A stretch of DNA of 64,000 nucleotides, from assembly GCA_025934735.1 (NCBI GenBank), contig JAICWP010000014.1, forward strand, positions 60,664 to 124,663, written 5' to 3'. Both the position numbers and the translations under genes were made by a program. This document shows positions 41,481-48,745 of the stretch, one piece after another. The notes beneath the pieces are model-generated. The model was not told the DNA's origin. It saw only the letters and a list, made by a program, of their open reading frames with translations, and searched no databases. Every line of letters starts with the position of its first letter. The first letter of the stretch is position 1. This DNA comes from Terriglobales bacterium. GTDB taxonomy: Bacteria > Acidobacteriota > Terriglobia > Terriglobales > Acidobacteriaceae.

Positions 41481-41524
41481 AGGCGGCTCTCCACTTCCGA
41501 ATCGAAACTTAACATTTTATCCGG

Positions 41525-41530
41525 TATGCT
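41525..41530 (+). promoter_or_regulatory. TATGCT -10 box six bases before the hpt start
   Basis: TATGCT ends six bases before the GTG at 41537. Transcription would begin at or next to the start codon, giving a leaderless mRNA; no Shine-Dalgarno sequence is present. Confidence 0.55.
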
Positions 41531-41536
41531 ATCGCC

Positions 41537-42103
41537 GTGTCAGAACTGCAGGTATTGATCTCCCGCGAGCAGATCGCGCATCGCGTCACCGAGATGGCGG
41601 CGCAGATTACCCGCGACTTCGCCGGGCAGGCCGTCATCTTCGTGGGCGTGCTTAAGGGCGCGGCAATTTTCCTCAGCGATTTGGCGCGCCAGGTGCCACT
41701 CGACTCCACCTTCGACTTCATCGGCGTCTGTAGCTACGGGCAGCAGGCTGCGGCCGCCACACCCAATGGAGGCTGGGACTCCACCGGCGAAGTGCGCCTT
41801 ACCAAAGACGTGGAGCATTCCATGGCGGGCAAGAACGTGCTCCTGGTGGAAGATATCCTCGACACCGGCCTGACCCTGACTTATATCAAGAAGATCCTGC
41901 TCAACCATCAGCCCAGGAGCCTGCGCGTAGTGGCCCTGCTGGATAAACCTTCGCGCCGGCAAAAGCCGATGCAGGCGGATTACGTCGGCTTCACCATTCC
42001 CGACAAATTCGTGGTCGGCTACGGCATGGACTACGCGGAGCGCTTTCGTAACCTGCCCGACATCTGCATTCTGCCCAACCCCGTGTTAAGCTCAGAAAAA
42101 TAG
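41537..42103 (+). CDS. hpt: Hypoxanthine(-guanine) phosphoribosyltransferase
   Basis: The 188-residue protein has the HPRT signatures VIFVGVLKGAAIFLSDLAR, the PRPP loop LLVEDILDTGLTLTYIK, VVALLDKPSRR and the C-terminal YVGFTIPDKFVVGYGMDYAERFRNLPDI. It salvages hypoxanthine and guanine to IMP and GMP. The start is GTG and there is no Shine-Dalgarno, consistent with a leaderless start behind the -10 box at 41525. A small membrane protein gene follows by 25 bases. Confidence 0.95.
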   Translation: MSELQVLISREQIAHRVTEMAAQITRDFAGQAVIFVGVLKGAAIFLSDLARQVPLDSTFDFIGVCSYGQQAAAATPNGGWDSTGEVRLTKDVEHSMAGKNVLLVEDILDTGLTLTYIKKILLNHQPRSLRVVALLDKPSRRQKPMQADYVGFTIPDKFVVGYGMDYAERFRNLPDICILPNPVLSSEK

Positions 42104-42128
42104 CCACTCAGCTGGCTCAACCAGTTTC

Positions 42129-42713
42129 ATGCATCCGTTTATCAAATGGACCCTGGTGGTCCTCACTCCCTTTGCTCTATGGATCGTGCTTTCGGCGGTG
42201 CGCTCCGGGCACCTGCGCCCGCTCTACGAACAGCATGTGCGGCAAACCCGCCGCGAACGCATCTTCCTGTCTTCATTGTCATTTTTCCTCGGCTTTGCCG
42301 CGGTGCGCCTGCTCACTCACGCCATTCGTAACGGCCTCGGCCCCTTTCATGATCTCTCCGTGCACGGCCGGCACATTCATCACCTGGTTTGGGGAATTCT
42401 GTTGCTCCTGCTGGTCGGCTACAGCTGGCTCTTGCAGGTGGGCACCGGCCAGGGCGGCTATACCTGGCTGGGCAGGCTGACCGCCATTCTGTACGGGCTG
42501 GGAGCGGCACTTACGCTGGATGAATACGCATTGTGGCTAAACCTGCGCGACGTCTACTGGGAGCGCGAAGGCCGGGCCAGCATTCACGCCGTCATCTTCT
42601 TCGGCGGGCTGCTCTCTGTGGGCATTTGGGGCGGCCCCTTCCTGCGCGCCCTTACCCGCGACGCCGTGCGCCTGCTGCGCGGCCGCGCCCGCGCCGTCAC
42701 CGCCGGCCGGTGA
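42129..42713 (+). CDS. Hypothetical multi-spanning membrane protein
   Basis: This 194-residue protein has about five hydrophobic helices (about 7-25, 47-64, 84-103, 113-133 and 150-168) and conserved-looking polar residues HGRHIHHLVWG and LDEYALWLNLRDVYW. The His-rich stretch followed by the LDE motif is reminiscent of intramembrane metal-binding proteins, but no family is recognised. It ends with an Arg-rich cytoplasmic tail and follows hpt closely on the same strand. Confidence 0.7.
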   Translation: MHPFIKWTLVVLTPFALWIVLSAVRSGHLRPLYEQHVRQTRRERIFLSSLSFFLGFAAVRLLTHAIRNGLGPFHDLSVHGRHIHHLVWGILLLLLVGYSWLLQVGTGQGGYTWLGRLTAILYGLGAALTLDEYALWLNLRDVYWEREGRASIHAVIFFGGLLSVGIWGGPFLRALTRDAVRLLRGRARAVTAGR

Positions 42714-42721
42714 GCCAGCAC

Positions 42722-42727
42722 TATAAT
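42722..42727 (+). promoter_or_regulatory. TATAAT box upstream of the 42844 gene
   Basis: A perfect TATAAT just after the membrane-protein stop codon. A second candidate, TACAAT at 42822-42827, lies closer to the AGGAGG of the next gene; either could serve it. Confidence 0.35.
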
Positions 42728-42843
42728 CACAGCCGCCGCGGGAAGTACCTCGCGTTCCCATTGTGGGAGTGCGCGTATCCGCCGCACCCGCAAATCTGCG
42801 TCCCCTCGCCGTCCCCCGTCTTACAATGAATCAGGAGGCTGCG

Positions 42844-43203
42844 ATGGAACTTGTCCAAGCTATCGAAATAGTGAAATCCCTGGCCGATGGGCTCGATCCG
42901 CAAACCCATGAGCCGCTCGCTCACGAGTCCGTTTACCAGAACCCCGATGCAGCCAGAGCCTTATACACGGCCCTGAGCGTTCTGGAAGAAACCCGCCAGC
43001 GGGAAGAGAGGAAGGCGCAACTTCCTCCCAATACCGGCAGAGCCTGGGACGAGGCGGAGGATCAGAAATTGCGTGACCAATTTCATCGCGCCGTTCCCTT
43101 CGATGAAATGGCTCAAGTGCACTGCCGCACACGCGGCGCCATAATCTCCCGCCTGGTGAAGCTGGGCAAGGTTCGCCCTCGGTCCGACGAGAAGATAGCG
43201 TAA
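42844..43203 (+). CDS. Small protein with C-terminal Myb/SANT-like helix-turn-helix
   Basis: The 119-residue protein has an N-terminal helical part (VQAIEIVKSLADGLDPQTHEPL) and a C-terminal DNA-binding-like segment RAWDEAEDQKLRDQFHRAV followed by TRGAIISRLVKLGKV. The W-x-x-x-E-D start and the arginine-rich last helix recall the Myb/SANT-like module found in many uncharacterised bacterial proteins. The ATG at 42844 is chosen because AGGAGG lies five bases upstream. Function is unknown. Confidence 0.75.
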   Translation: MELVQAIEIVKSLADGLDPQTHEPLAHESVYQNPDAARALYTALSVLEETRQREERKAQLPPNTGRAWDEAEDQKLRDQFHRAVPFDEMAQVHCRTRGAIISRLVKLGKVRPRSDEKIA

Positions 43204-43289
43204 GTCCCCGCTTCAGGAACGCCTCAGGAGGTGGGCGAAGTCATGTTTCTGTCGTCTAGTGCATTGTTAAGCAAATTGCACTTAGATCT

Positions 43290-43405
43290 CCCGTTCAAAT
43301 CGCTCTCTTCCGTGATTTCACGTTTAAATCGGTCTCTTCCGTGGAAGCGCAGGGCTTCAGCCCTGCGAATAATTCCCTTAGAAGATTCCGGGCTTTAGCC
43401 CTTGT
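43290..43405. repeat. Tandem copies and REP-like hairpin pair
   Basis: A direct repeat of about 20 bases (ttcaaatcgctctcttccgtg and tttaaatcggtctcttccgtg forms) is followed by two hairpins, gcagggcttcagccctgc and cgggctttagcccttg, separated by about 25 bases. The hairpin pair matches the element inside bshB1. The 248-base gap 43204-43451 holds nothing else. Confidence 0.75.
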
Positions 43406-43451
43406 GGAATTCTGGAGGAAGCGGCGGGCTACCAGTTACCACTACTACTCC

Positions 43452-44447
43452 TCAGTGCGGACTGCTGGGCCCGTCGCCTATGCCGCCCTTGGGCAGCGGC
43501 GCGTTCTGGTCGGGCTCTTCGCCGGGCCGCTTCAAGGAGGGAGCCCCCGGAGCCCGCGTTCCCGGCTGCTGTTGCGGTTGCTGCTGGGCCACGGTGGACT
43601 GCTGCGGCTTGATATCCACCTGTTTCTGGGTGTCCACCATCTTGGTGCCATCCACCTTCATGGTCTCTACCCGCACCACCTCATCGCCAACGAAGCGCAC
43701 GAACTCCACTTCCTGCGGCGGCTGCCCATAAATCCATTCCTCGTACGCGACATTCCCGTCGCGCTCGCGGGTCTTCTGCGGCGCCCGCCCTTTGGCGTAG
43801 GTCACCATTTCGTGATTCATGCCCACCAGCACCTTGTGGTCCTTAATGGCATCCCGCACTTTGGGAGGCAAGGTAGCCATGTAGGCCTCCGCCGCGGTGT
43901 GCGCGCTAAAATCCAGCACCGGCGCCAGCATCTGCTTCACCTGCTGCGGTGTCAGCGAGGGGATGTAGTGGTCGAACGCCAGATCCACGTAGGAGCCGCG
44001 CGGGTTGGTATTGGGATTGGAATTAGACGGCGAAATCGGCGTCATGCCTCCCATGCCACCCACCTGAATGCGTTGGTACCATTTTTGCTTCTTGACTGGG
44101 CCGCCGTTGATCTCAAATCGAATCATGCTGCCCTTGATCTCAACGTTGGTGATCTGCGCCCGGTCGCCAGGCTTGACTGCCGGACCCCAGTCGGCCAGGA
44201 ATTGGCGCATTTCCTCGGGAGTGGGCGAGACCAGCTTGCCCTGCTTCAGCACCAGGCCCTTCTTGCCCATGGGAAACAACACCCGCGCAAAGCACAATTC
44301 CGCGCTCAGCCCGCGAATAATTTCCAAACGTTGTTCTTTGGTGAGATGCGCCCCAGACTGGCTGCTCGGGTCCGTGCTCTTGGACGAGGCGCTCGCCAGC
44401 AGGAGGGGCACGATGAGCAGCAGAGCCGCGATGCGCCGGGCAACCAT
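43452..44447 (-). CDS. Hypothetical secreted protein with Gln/Pro-rich C-terminus
   Basis: A signal peptide (RRIAALLLIVPLLLASASS) precedes a 310-residue mature part. Residues about 35-90 are helical, about 95-210 a mixed domain (RIQVGGMGGMTPIS, then SYVDLAFDHYIPSLTPQQV) and about 210-290 a beta-rich region (YEEWIYGQPPQEVEFVRFVG, VVRVETMKVDG). The tail from about 290 is Gln- and Pro-rich and probably disordered. No family is recognised. A TATAAT box at 44478 and a GGGAGTGG ribosome binding site precede it. Confidence 0.75.
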   Translation of the reverse strand: MVARRIAALLLIVPLLLASASSKSTDPSSQSGAHLTKEQRLEIIRGLSAELCFARVLFPMGKKGLVLKQGKLVSPTPEEMRQFLADWGPAVKPGDRAQITNVEIKGSMIRFEINGGPVKKQKWYQRIQVGGMGGMTPISPSNSNPNTNPRGSYVDLAFDHYIPSLTPQQVKQMLAPVLDFSAHTAAEAYMATLPPKVRDAIKDHKVLVGMNHEMVTYAKGRAPQKTRERDGNVAYEEWIYGQPPQEVEFVRFVGDEVVRVETMKVDGTKMVDTQKQVDIKPQQSTVAQQQPQQQPGTRAPGAPSLKRPGEEPDQNAPLPKGGIGDGPSSPH

Positions 44448-44477
44448 GAAGAACCACTCCCAATCCGGTCTGATGCG

Positions 44478-44483
44478 ATTATA
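44478..44483 (-). promoter_or_regulatory. TATAAT -10 box for the secreted protein gene
   Basis: A perfect TATAAT on the minus strand lies 30 bases before the ATG, leaving a conventional leader of about 23 bases with a ribosome binding site. Confidence 0.5.
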
Positions 44484-44492
44484 GCTCCGGGG

Positions 44493-44511
44493 ATGGCCCT
44501 CGATGGGCCAT
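44493..44511. other. Short hairpin between the GHMP kinase and secreted-protein genes
   Basis: Perfect 7-bp arms ATGGCCC and GGGCCAT around a 5-base loop. It lies just after the GHMP kinase stop codon but has no T-tract, so termination is only possible. Confidence 0.3.
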
Positions 44512-44524
44512 AAACTGACGCCCT

Positions 44525-45592
44525 CTACCCGGCTTGAAAGGTGGAAACGGTCAGACCGTCGCGAGCTACCCGGAACGGTAGGACACGGCCGCCGCTGCCG
44601 CGCAAGGCCTGAGCTACCCGCTCTTTAGCGCCATTTTCCACGAAAAATACCACGCACCCTCCGCCACCGGCCCCACATACCTTCGCCGCCACCCCGCCGT
44701 TGCGCATGGCCGCCGTAATCAGCTTTTCGATCAACGGCGTAGTGATGCCGGGAGCGTTGGTGCGCCGTAATTTCCATTCCTGCGCCAACAGCCGGCCCAC
44801 TTCACTCCAATCGGCACGCTCCAGCGCCGCCCGCATGGCGCAGGCGATCTCCGTGATCTGGGCAAAATTGCGGAACACTTTGCGGTCGCCATTGATGTGG
44901 GCTTTGAACACTTCCCAGTTATTGATGCCGGACTGCCGCGGCGCGCCCGTATAGGCGAGCACGAAACGGGCTTCTATCTCCTCGGCGGGCACGGGAATCG
45001 GCGAGCGGTGCACCCCATCAGGTTCAAGTTCGATCGCGTTCACGCCGCCGTACAGGGCTGGGTAATAATCCTGGCAGCCGGTTGGCACGTTGATGAGCTG
45101 CGCCTCCACATTTTGCGCCAGCACCCGCATGTCCTCGCGCGACAGCTTGCGTCCGGTGAAGCGGGCCAGCGCTGCCGTGGTGGCAATCATCAGCGCCGAA
45201 GACCCGGCAATGCCCGCCCCCGCCGGCGACTCCGAGTTGGTTTCAATGGCCAGGCCCTGCTCCGGCTGGAAAAAGCTCACCAGCCGGGCGGCCAACGGAT
45301 GGCGGTATTTCTTCGCGCAGCACAGTTCCTCGAGATCGGCAAAGCGTTCTTCCCTTCGCCCATCCAGCGACCGCAAATGGATCTCCTTGCCCGGCAGCGG
45401 AGTAATGCGGCAGGTAGTCAGAACGCTGACCGCAAAATTCACCGTGACCGCGCCCGGGTGGAACAGGTAAAGCGGCCACAGGTCCATGGTGCTGCCTGCC
45501 AGGTCGGCCCGGCAGGGCGCCTGCGCCAGAATGCCGAGGGATTCCTTCTTGCGCTCCTTTGCAGTGACTTTCACACTCAGGTCCTTTGCCAT
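44525..45592 (-). CDS. GHMP-family sugar kinase
   Basis: The 355-residue protein has the GHMP ATP-binding loop (ESPAGAGIAGSSALMIAT), an N-terminal PCRADLAGSTMD substrate segment and a C-terminal KVCGAGGGGCVVFF motif. The PCRxDLAGGTxD-like start is shared by heptose-7-phosphate and arabinose/fucose-type kinases rather than by homoserine or mevalonate kinases, so a sugar substrate is likely. The ATG at 45592 is preferred over a GTG at 45613. No neighbouring sugar genes identify the substrate. Confidence 0.85.
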   Translation of the reverse strand: MAKDLSVKVTAKERKKESLGILAQAPCRADLAGSTMDLWPLYLFHPGAVTVNFAVSVLTTCRITPLPGKEIHLRSLDGRREERFADLEELCCAKKYRHPLAARLVSFFQPEQGLAIETNSESPAGAGIAGSSALMIATTAALARFTGRKLSREDMRVLAQNVEAQLINVPTGCQDYYPALYGGVNAIELEPDGVHRSPIPVPAEEIEARFVLAYTGAPRQSGINNWEVFKAHINGDRKVFRNFAQITEIACAMRAALERADWSEVGRLLAQEWKLRRTNAPGITTPLIEKLITAAMRNGGVAAKVCGAGGGGCVVFFVENGAKERVAQALRGSGGRVLPFRVARDGLTVSTFQAG

Positions 45593-45673
45593 GCCCACCA
45601 CTGTGTTCGGCACCGTGTTACCTCATCTCGGAAGTTGAGCAGCCCGCCACAAGTCAGGCCGCTTTCTTTAAAG

Positions 45674-45790
45674 TTATTGGACCTCCGCTGCCGCCGCCAG
45701 TACCTCTTGCACTACGGCATCCACGTCCTCATCGCTGGTGCGGTGGTTCGCAAAACAGGCGCGTAGCGCGAATTTGCCGCGATCACTGGC
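45674..45790 (-). pseudogene. Remnant of the 3' end of a PLP-dependent decarboxylase gene
   Basis: The minus strand encodes GKFALRACFANHRTSDEDVDAVV followed by QEVLAAAAEVQ and a stop, nearly identical to the C-terminus of the decarboxylase at 48746-50197. Upstream of about 45783 the similarity stops abruptly. Only the last 35 or so codons are present, so it is a fragment. It lies in the same orientation as the intact gene, 3.07 kb away. The following gap to 46064 holds nothing else recognisable. Confidence 0.85.
45687..45782 (-). repeat. Direct repeat, copy 1 (matches 48762-48857)
   Basis: By eye 96 bases align to 48762-48857 with about nine mismatches (around 90 percent identity) and no gaps. 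The two copies bracket the segment with the truncated kinase-like protein, the ParB-LmbE fusion and a small membrane protein. Confidence 0.85.
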
Positions 45791-46064
45791 ATTCTCGATT
45801 GGGAGCATATCACCGATCATGTCCGCCAACTTAAGGCAACGAATGTTGCGCCGATATTGGGGACCGGATCCCGAGCGCCGCGGAGACGTTCGCCATCGCC
45901 ATGTGGCAAGGCCAGTCCTGCCAACTCGGATTTGCAAGACCAGGACTTCACCGGCGAGCCCTGCTCAAGATTTCCTTCAGACTGGCGTGGCGAAAATGCT
46001 GGGCTAACCCGTCGAGTTGCGGACGTCTGGCGCTGAACCGCGGTCAGATCAAGAGGTTGGTATA

Positions 46065-46574
46065 ATGACTCCCCTAATGGATGCTGGTGAGCTACCGGCA
46101 GCTAGACCAATGAGGCTCTCCTCGACTGTCGCCATAGTGATGCGTGCTCGACCCGCTTTACAGGCACTGACATTTGGACTGCTCGTTGCCATTCTGCTGA
46201 GCGTTTCTGATCAGATGTCAATGCGTTTCGGCCTGAAGGAGTCACAAAGGATTGTAGATGACGTTTGCGGGGGTGTGATCGCAGGATTAACCGTGTTCGC
46301 GTACGCTCGAGCGAAAATGCGTTACATAACGCAACGGCTGAACACCATCCGTCTGATGAACCATCACATTCGCAATGCACTTCAAGTCATCAGGTACGCT
46401 TCGTACATCCAGTCGACCAGCCCACATGTGGCCGAAGTAGAGGACGCCATCAGGCGCATAGACTGGGCACTCCGGGAAGTTCTGCCCGGAGAGAGCACAG
46501 TGTCGGACGACGGATGGAAGCCTGCCGCGACCACATCCGACAAAGTTGCTGGCGCACGCAAAGTAGCCGATTAG
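46065..46574 (+). CDS. Membrane protein with a lone HisKA_2-like dimerisation/phosphoacceptor segment
   Basis: The 169-residue product has two hydrophobic helices (about 30-50 and 66-85) and a helical hairpin with RLMNHHIRNALQVI followed by VEDAIRRIDWALREVLPG. The H-x-x-R-N-x-L-Q wording resembles the phosphoacceptor helix of HWE/HisKA_2 histidine kinases, but no ATPase domain follows: the frame closes after a short polar tail. It may be a phosphotransfer or kinase-inhibitor protein, or a truncated kinase. The ATG at 46065 follows a TATAAT-like ggtataat directly, so the start may be leaderless or lie slightly further on. Base composition is less GC-biased than in neighbours. Confidence 0.6.
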   Translation: MTPLMDAGELPAARPMRLSSTVAIVMRARPALQALTFGLLVAILLSVSDQMSMRFGLKESQRIVDDVCGGVIAGLTVFAYARAKMRYITQRLNTIRLMNHHIRNALQVIRYASYIQSTSPHVAEVEDAIRRIDWALREVLPGESTVSDDGWKPAATTSDKVAGARKVAD

Positions 46575-46613
46575 AGGCAACCCGGTGAGTTGCCCCGCGT
46601 CCATGCGGCCTCG

Positions 46614-47852
46614 TTAGGTTCGACGTGCTCCGCATTCCTTCAGACAGTCCGCAAACGCCGTGCAAACTTCAGCGCTGGTCATGGGCCATTCCCACAGCTC
46701 GTAGTTGGCGCTCCCCTCATGCGGCGGACGCGAATAATCGTAATCCGCTTGTGGCCGAAATGTTTCGATGGCGGATAAATATCCCGCCAGATCGGTTTGC
46801 GAGGCGTACTCGGCAACCATGCGGTCGCGATTGCGTCCTTCCACCGGTCTCGGTCGCAGTATCACCTCGGTCCCATTCGGACGAACAAATTGCTGATGCA
46901 GCAGCACACCGGCTCGCGACCTGTGGTAGAGAGGCATCTCCCAGATCGGCACCCGGAGCGCCTGTCCGATTAGATGCGCGAGGAAACTGCAGGCATCGTG
47001 GTCGGGATGGCCGCCTTCGTAAGTGGGCGCAAGGATTGCTTCTGGTCGCATCCACTCCACTGACGGCAGTAGCCGTGAGAGTGCGGCGGGCAGCGCTCGG
47101 TAGAGTTCCTGATCCTCAAATTCCGGCTGTCCCGGCGAGTTCAGAAAATGCACATCGCTGATACCGATAGCTGCCAGCGCACGCCTGGATTCCAGGCGGC
47201 GCACCGCCGCATAGCGTTGGGGCGAGCCGTAGCGCCCCCAAAAACCGCCGGATGCGGGCGCGCCATCGGTTAGAAACCAGACCGCGGGCTCACGAGCTCG
47301 TTGCAGCAGCCACGCGCAGGCAGTTTCATCGTCCGGGTGAGCAGCCAGCACCAGCACGCGGCCGAGCAAGCCGTGACTCGCCGGCCAGCGTACGGGTGGC
47401 CAATCCCGCGCCGGTCTTCGGATGCGCTCAAGCTGGTACGTGCCGTAGTGGCCATAGCGGCGATAACGGAACCCGAACCCTGCCTTGGGAACTGCTATCG
47501 CAACTCTCACCTCCGCGCTGTTCCGGACATCCGCTGCCAGGAACAGCCCGAGTGCTTCGTGCCGGTGATTACCGTCTCGCACGTAATAGGTTCCGCGCTC
47601 GGTTAGACATACCACCGGCGGCGGCACAGGTTCGCCCCCTTCCAATTTGGCCAACCATTTGCTCACAATATCCGGTCGTTTTCGGCTGCCCGCCCCTTCG
47701 AGCGCAAGATAAGGAACGCTGCGAAACGTAAGCTCCACGTTCTCTCGCCAACGACAGGGGGCCTGCAACCATAACCATTCCTGAGATAAATAATCTTGAC
47801 AACGAATTGCAGTACTCGGCTGCGCCGGTTCCACGGCGACTGACATGCACAT
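46614..47852 (-). CDS. Fusion of a ParB-like nuclease-fold domain with a PIG-L/LmbE deacetylase
   Basis: Residues about 40-125 look like a ParB/Srx-fold domain with YYVRDGNHRHEALGLFL, the DGxHR-type motif. Residues about 163-400 are a PIG-L/LmbE deacetylase with the zinc motif AAHPDDE (171-177), LTDGAP and a second metal motif YEGGHPDHDAC. The deacetylase would act on an N-acetylglucosamine-type substrate. The combination is unusual. AGGAGGAAGA lies directly before the ATG. It sits within the repeat-bracketed accessory segment. Confidence 0.8.
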   Translation of the reverse strand: MCMSVAVEPAQPSTAIRCQDYLSQEWLWLQAPCRWRENVELTFRSVPYLALEGAGSRKRPDIVSKWLAKLEGGEPVPPPVVCLTERGTYYVRDGNHRHEALGLFLAADVRNSAEVRVAIAVPKAGFGFRYRRYGHYGTYQLERIRRPARDWPPVRWPASHGLLGRVLVLAAHPDDETACAWLLQRAREPAVWFLTDGAPASGGFWGRYGSPQRYAAVRRLESRRALAAIGISDVHFLNSPGQPEFEDQELYRALPAALSRLLPSVEWMRPEAILAPTYEGGHPDHDACSFLAHLIGQALRVPIWEMPLYHRSRAGVLLHQQFVRPNGTEVILRPRPVEGRNRDRMVAEYASQTDLAGYLSAIETFRPQADYDYSRPPHEGSANYELWEWPMTSAEVCTAFADCLKECGARRT

Positions 47853-47978
47853 TCTTCCTCCTGCTCACAATTTGTTTGTTGGGGCTTCTCCACACACCCG
47901 CAGCACAAGCGTCCATCGCCACAACCTTTCCGTAGCTGGACGGACCTTGGCAGAGCTACAACCGGAGGAATCGTGTAC

Positions 47979-48296
47979 CTAGCACAACAGAGTGCACATC
48001 AGCGCCAGCCGATGAGAACGGTCCGGGATGAGCTCAGGAAGGAAAATGTTGCTGAAACGTACCAAAATGCAAGCAATCAGCGGGACAATGAGACTGCTGA
48101 GCATTGCCGACACTAGATCGAATGCCGGGGCGTGCTTGGAGAACGGAGCCGGCGCGACCAGGGTTGCCGGATGCGCAAAGACAATGATTACGATCAGCGC
48201 GACCGTGCTGGCGACCACGAGTTTTAGAATTCGTGGCACATATCTATGATGCGAGGCGAGGTTCGGGTCCGCAACAAAAATCGAGAGCTTCTGCAC
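47979..48296 (-). CDS. Small hypothetical membrane protein
   Basis: A 105-residue frame has two clear hydrophobic helices (ILKLVVASTVALIVIIVFAHPATLV trimmed to about 24-44, and LVSAMLSSLIVPLIACILV at about 61-80) and polar ends. No family is recognised. The helices support it being a real gene, but no strong ribosome binding site is seen. Confidence 0.45.
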   Translation of the reverse strand: MQKLSIFVADPNLASHHRYVPRILKLVVASTVALIVIIVFAHPATLVAPAPFSKHAPAFDLVSAMLSSLIVPLIACILVRFSNIFLPELIPDRSHRLALMCTLLC

Positions 48297-48745
48297 AGCC
48301 GTTGGCCCGAGGCGTACCGAAATCTGCTGCTGCTGATCGGAAGCTGCGCAGCCAAGCCGATGCTCGGTTCAGTGCGGGTTGGCTGAATCGGATGCAGAAG
48401 TAACTGTGGGACTTTGCTTCATCGGATTGTGCTTCTCACGCCGGTACATTCGCTTAAACCCAAAGCCCAACAGCTACAAAGGTGAGCGCCAACCCCACGG
48501 GCATAGAGGCTTCTTACCCGAGCAGTATGTCCAGAGCTGATTCACCTTTCCAGAGCCGAAGGGCAGCATCTACGTGTTATCTCATGTCAATGGCGCGAGA
48601 CCGGTACAGGCTGAGTTGTGACGGGCTGTACGCGATCATCTCCTGCTTCGGGGATGGCTGTCATAGGGAGTCCTCCAGGCTGGCGGTCCTTGACGCACGC
48701 GTAGGCGCGGCGCGGAAAGGCTGGGGAGTGGCTTCCAATTATCAA
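48297..48745. other. Gap of about 450 bases with no recognisable gene
   Basis: No coherent coding frame, RNA gene or repeat was seen between the small membrane protein and the decarboxylase. The composition is less GC-rich than in core regions, in keeping with the accessory segment. Confidence 0.4.
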
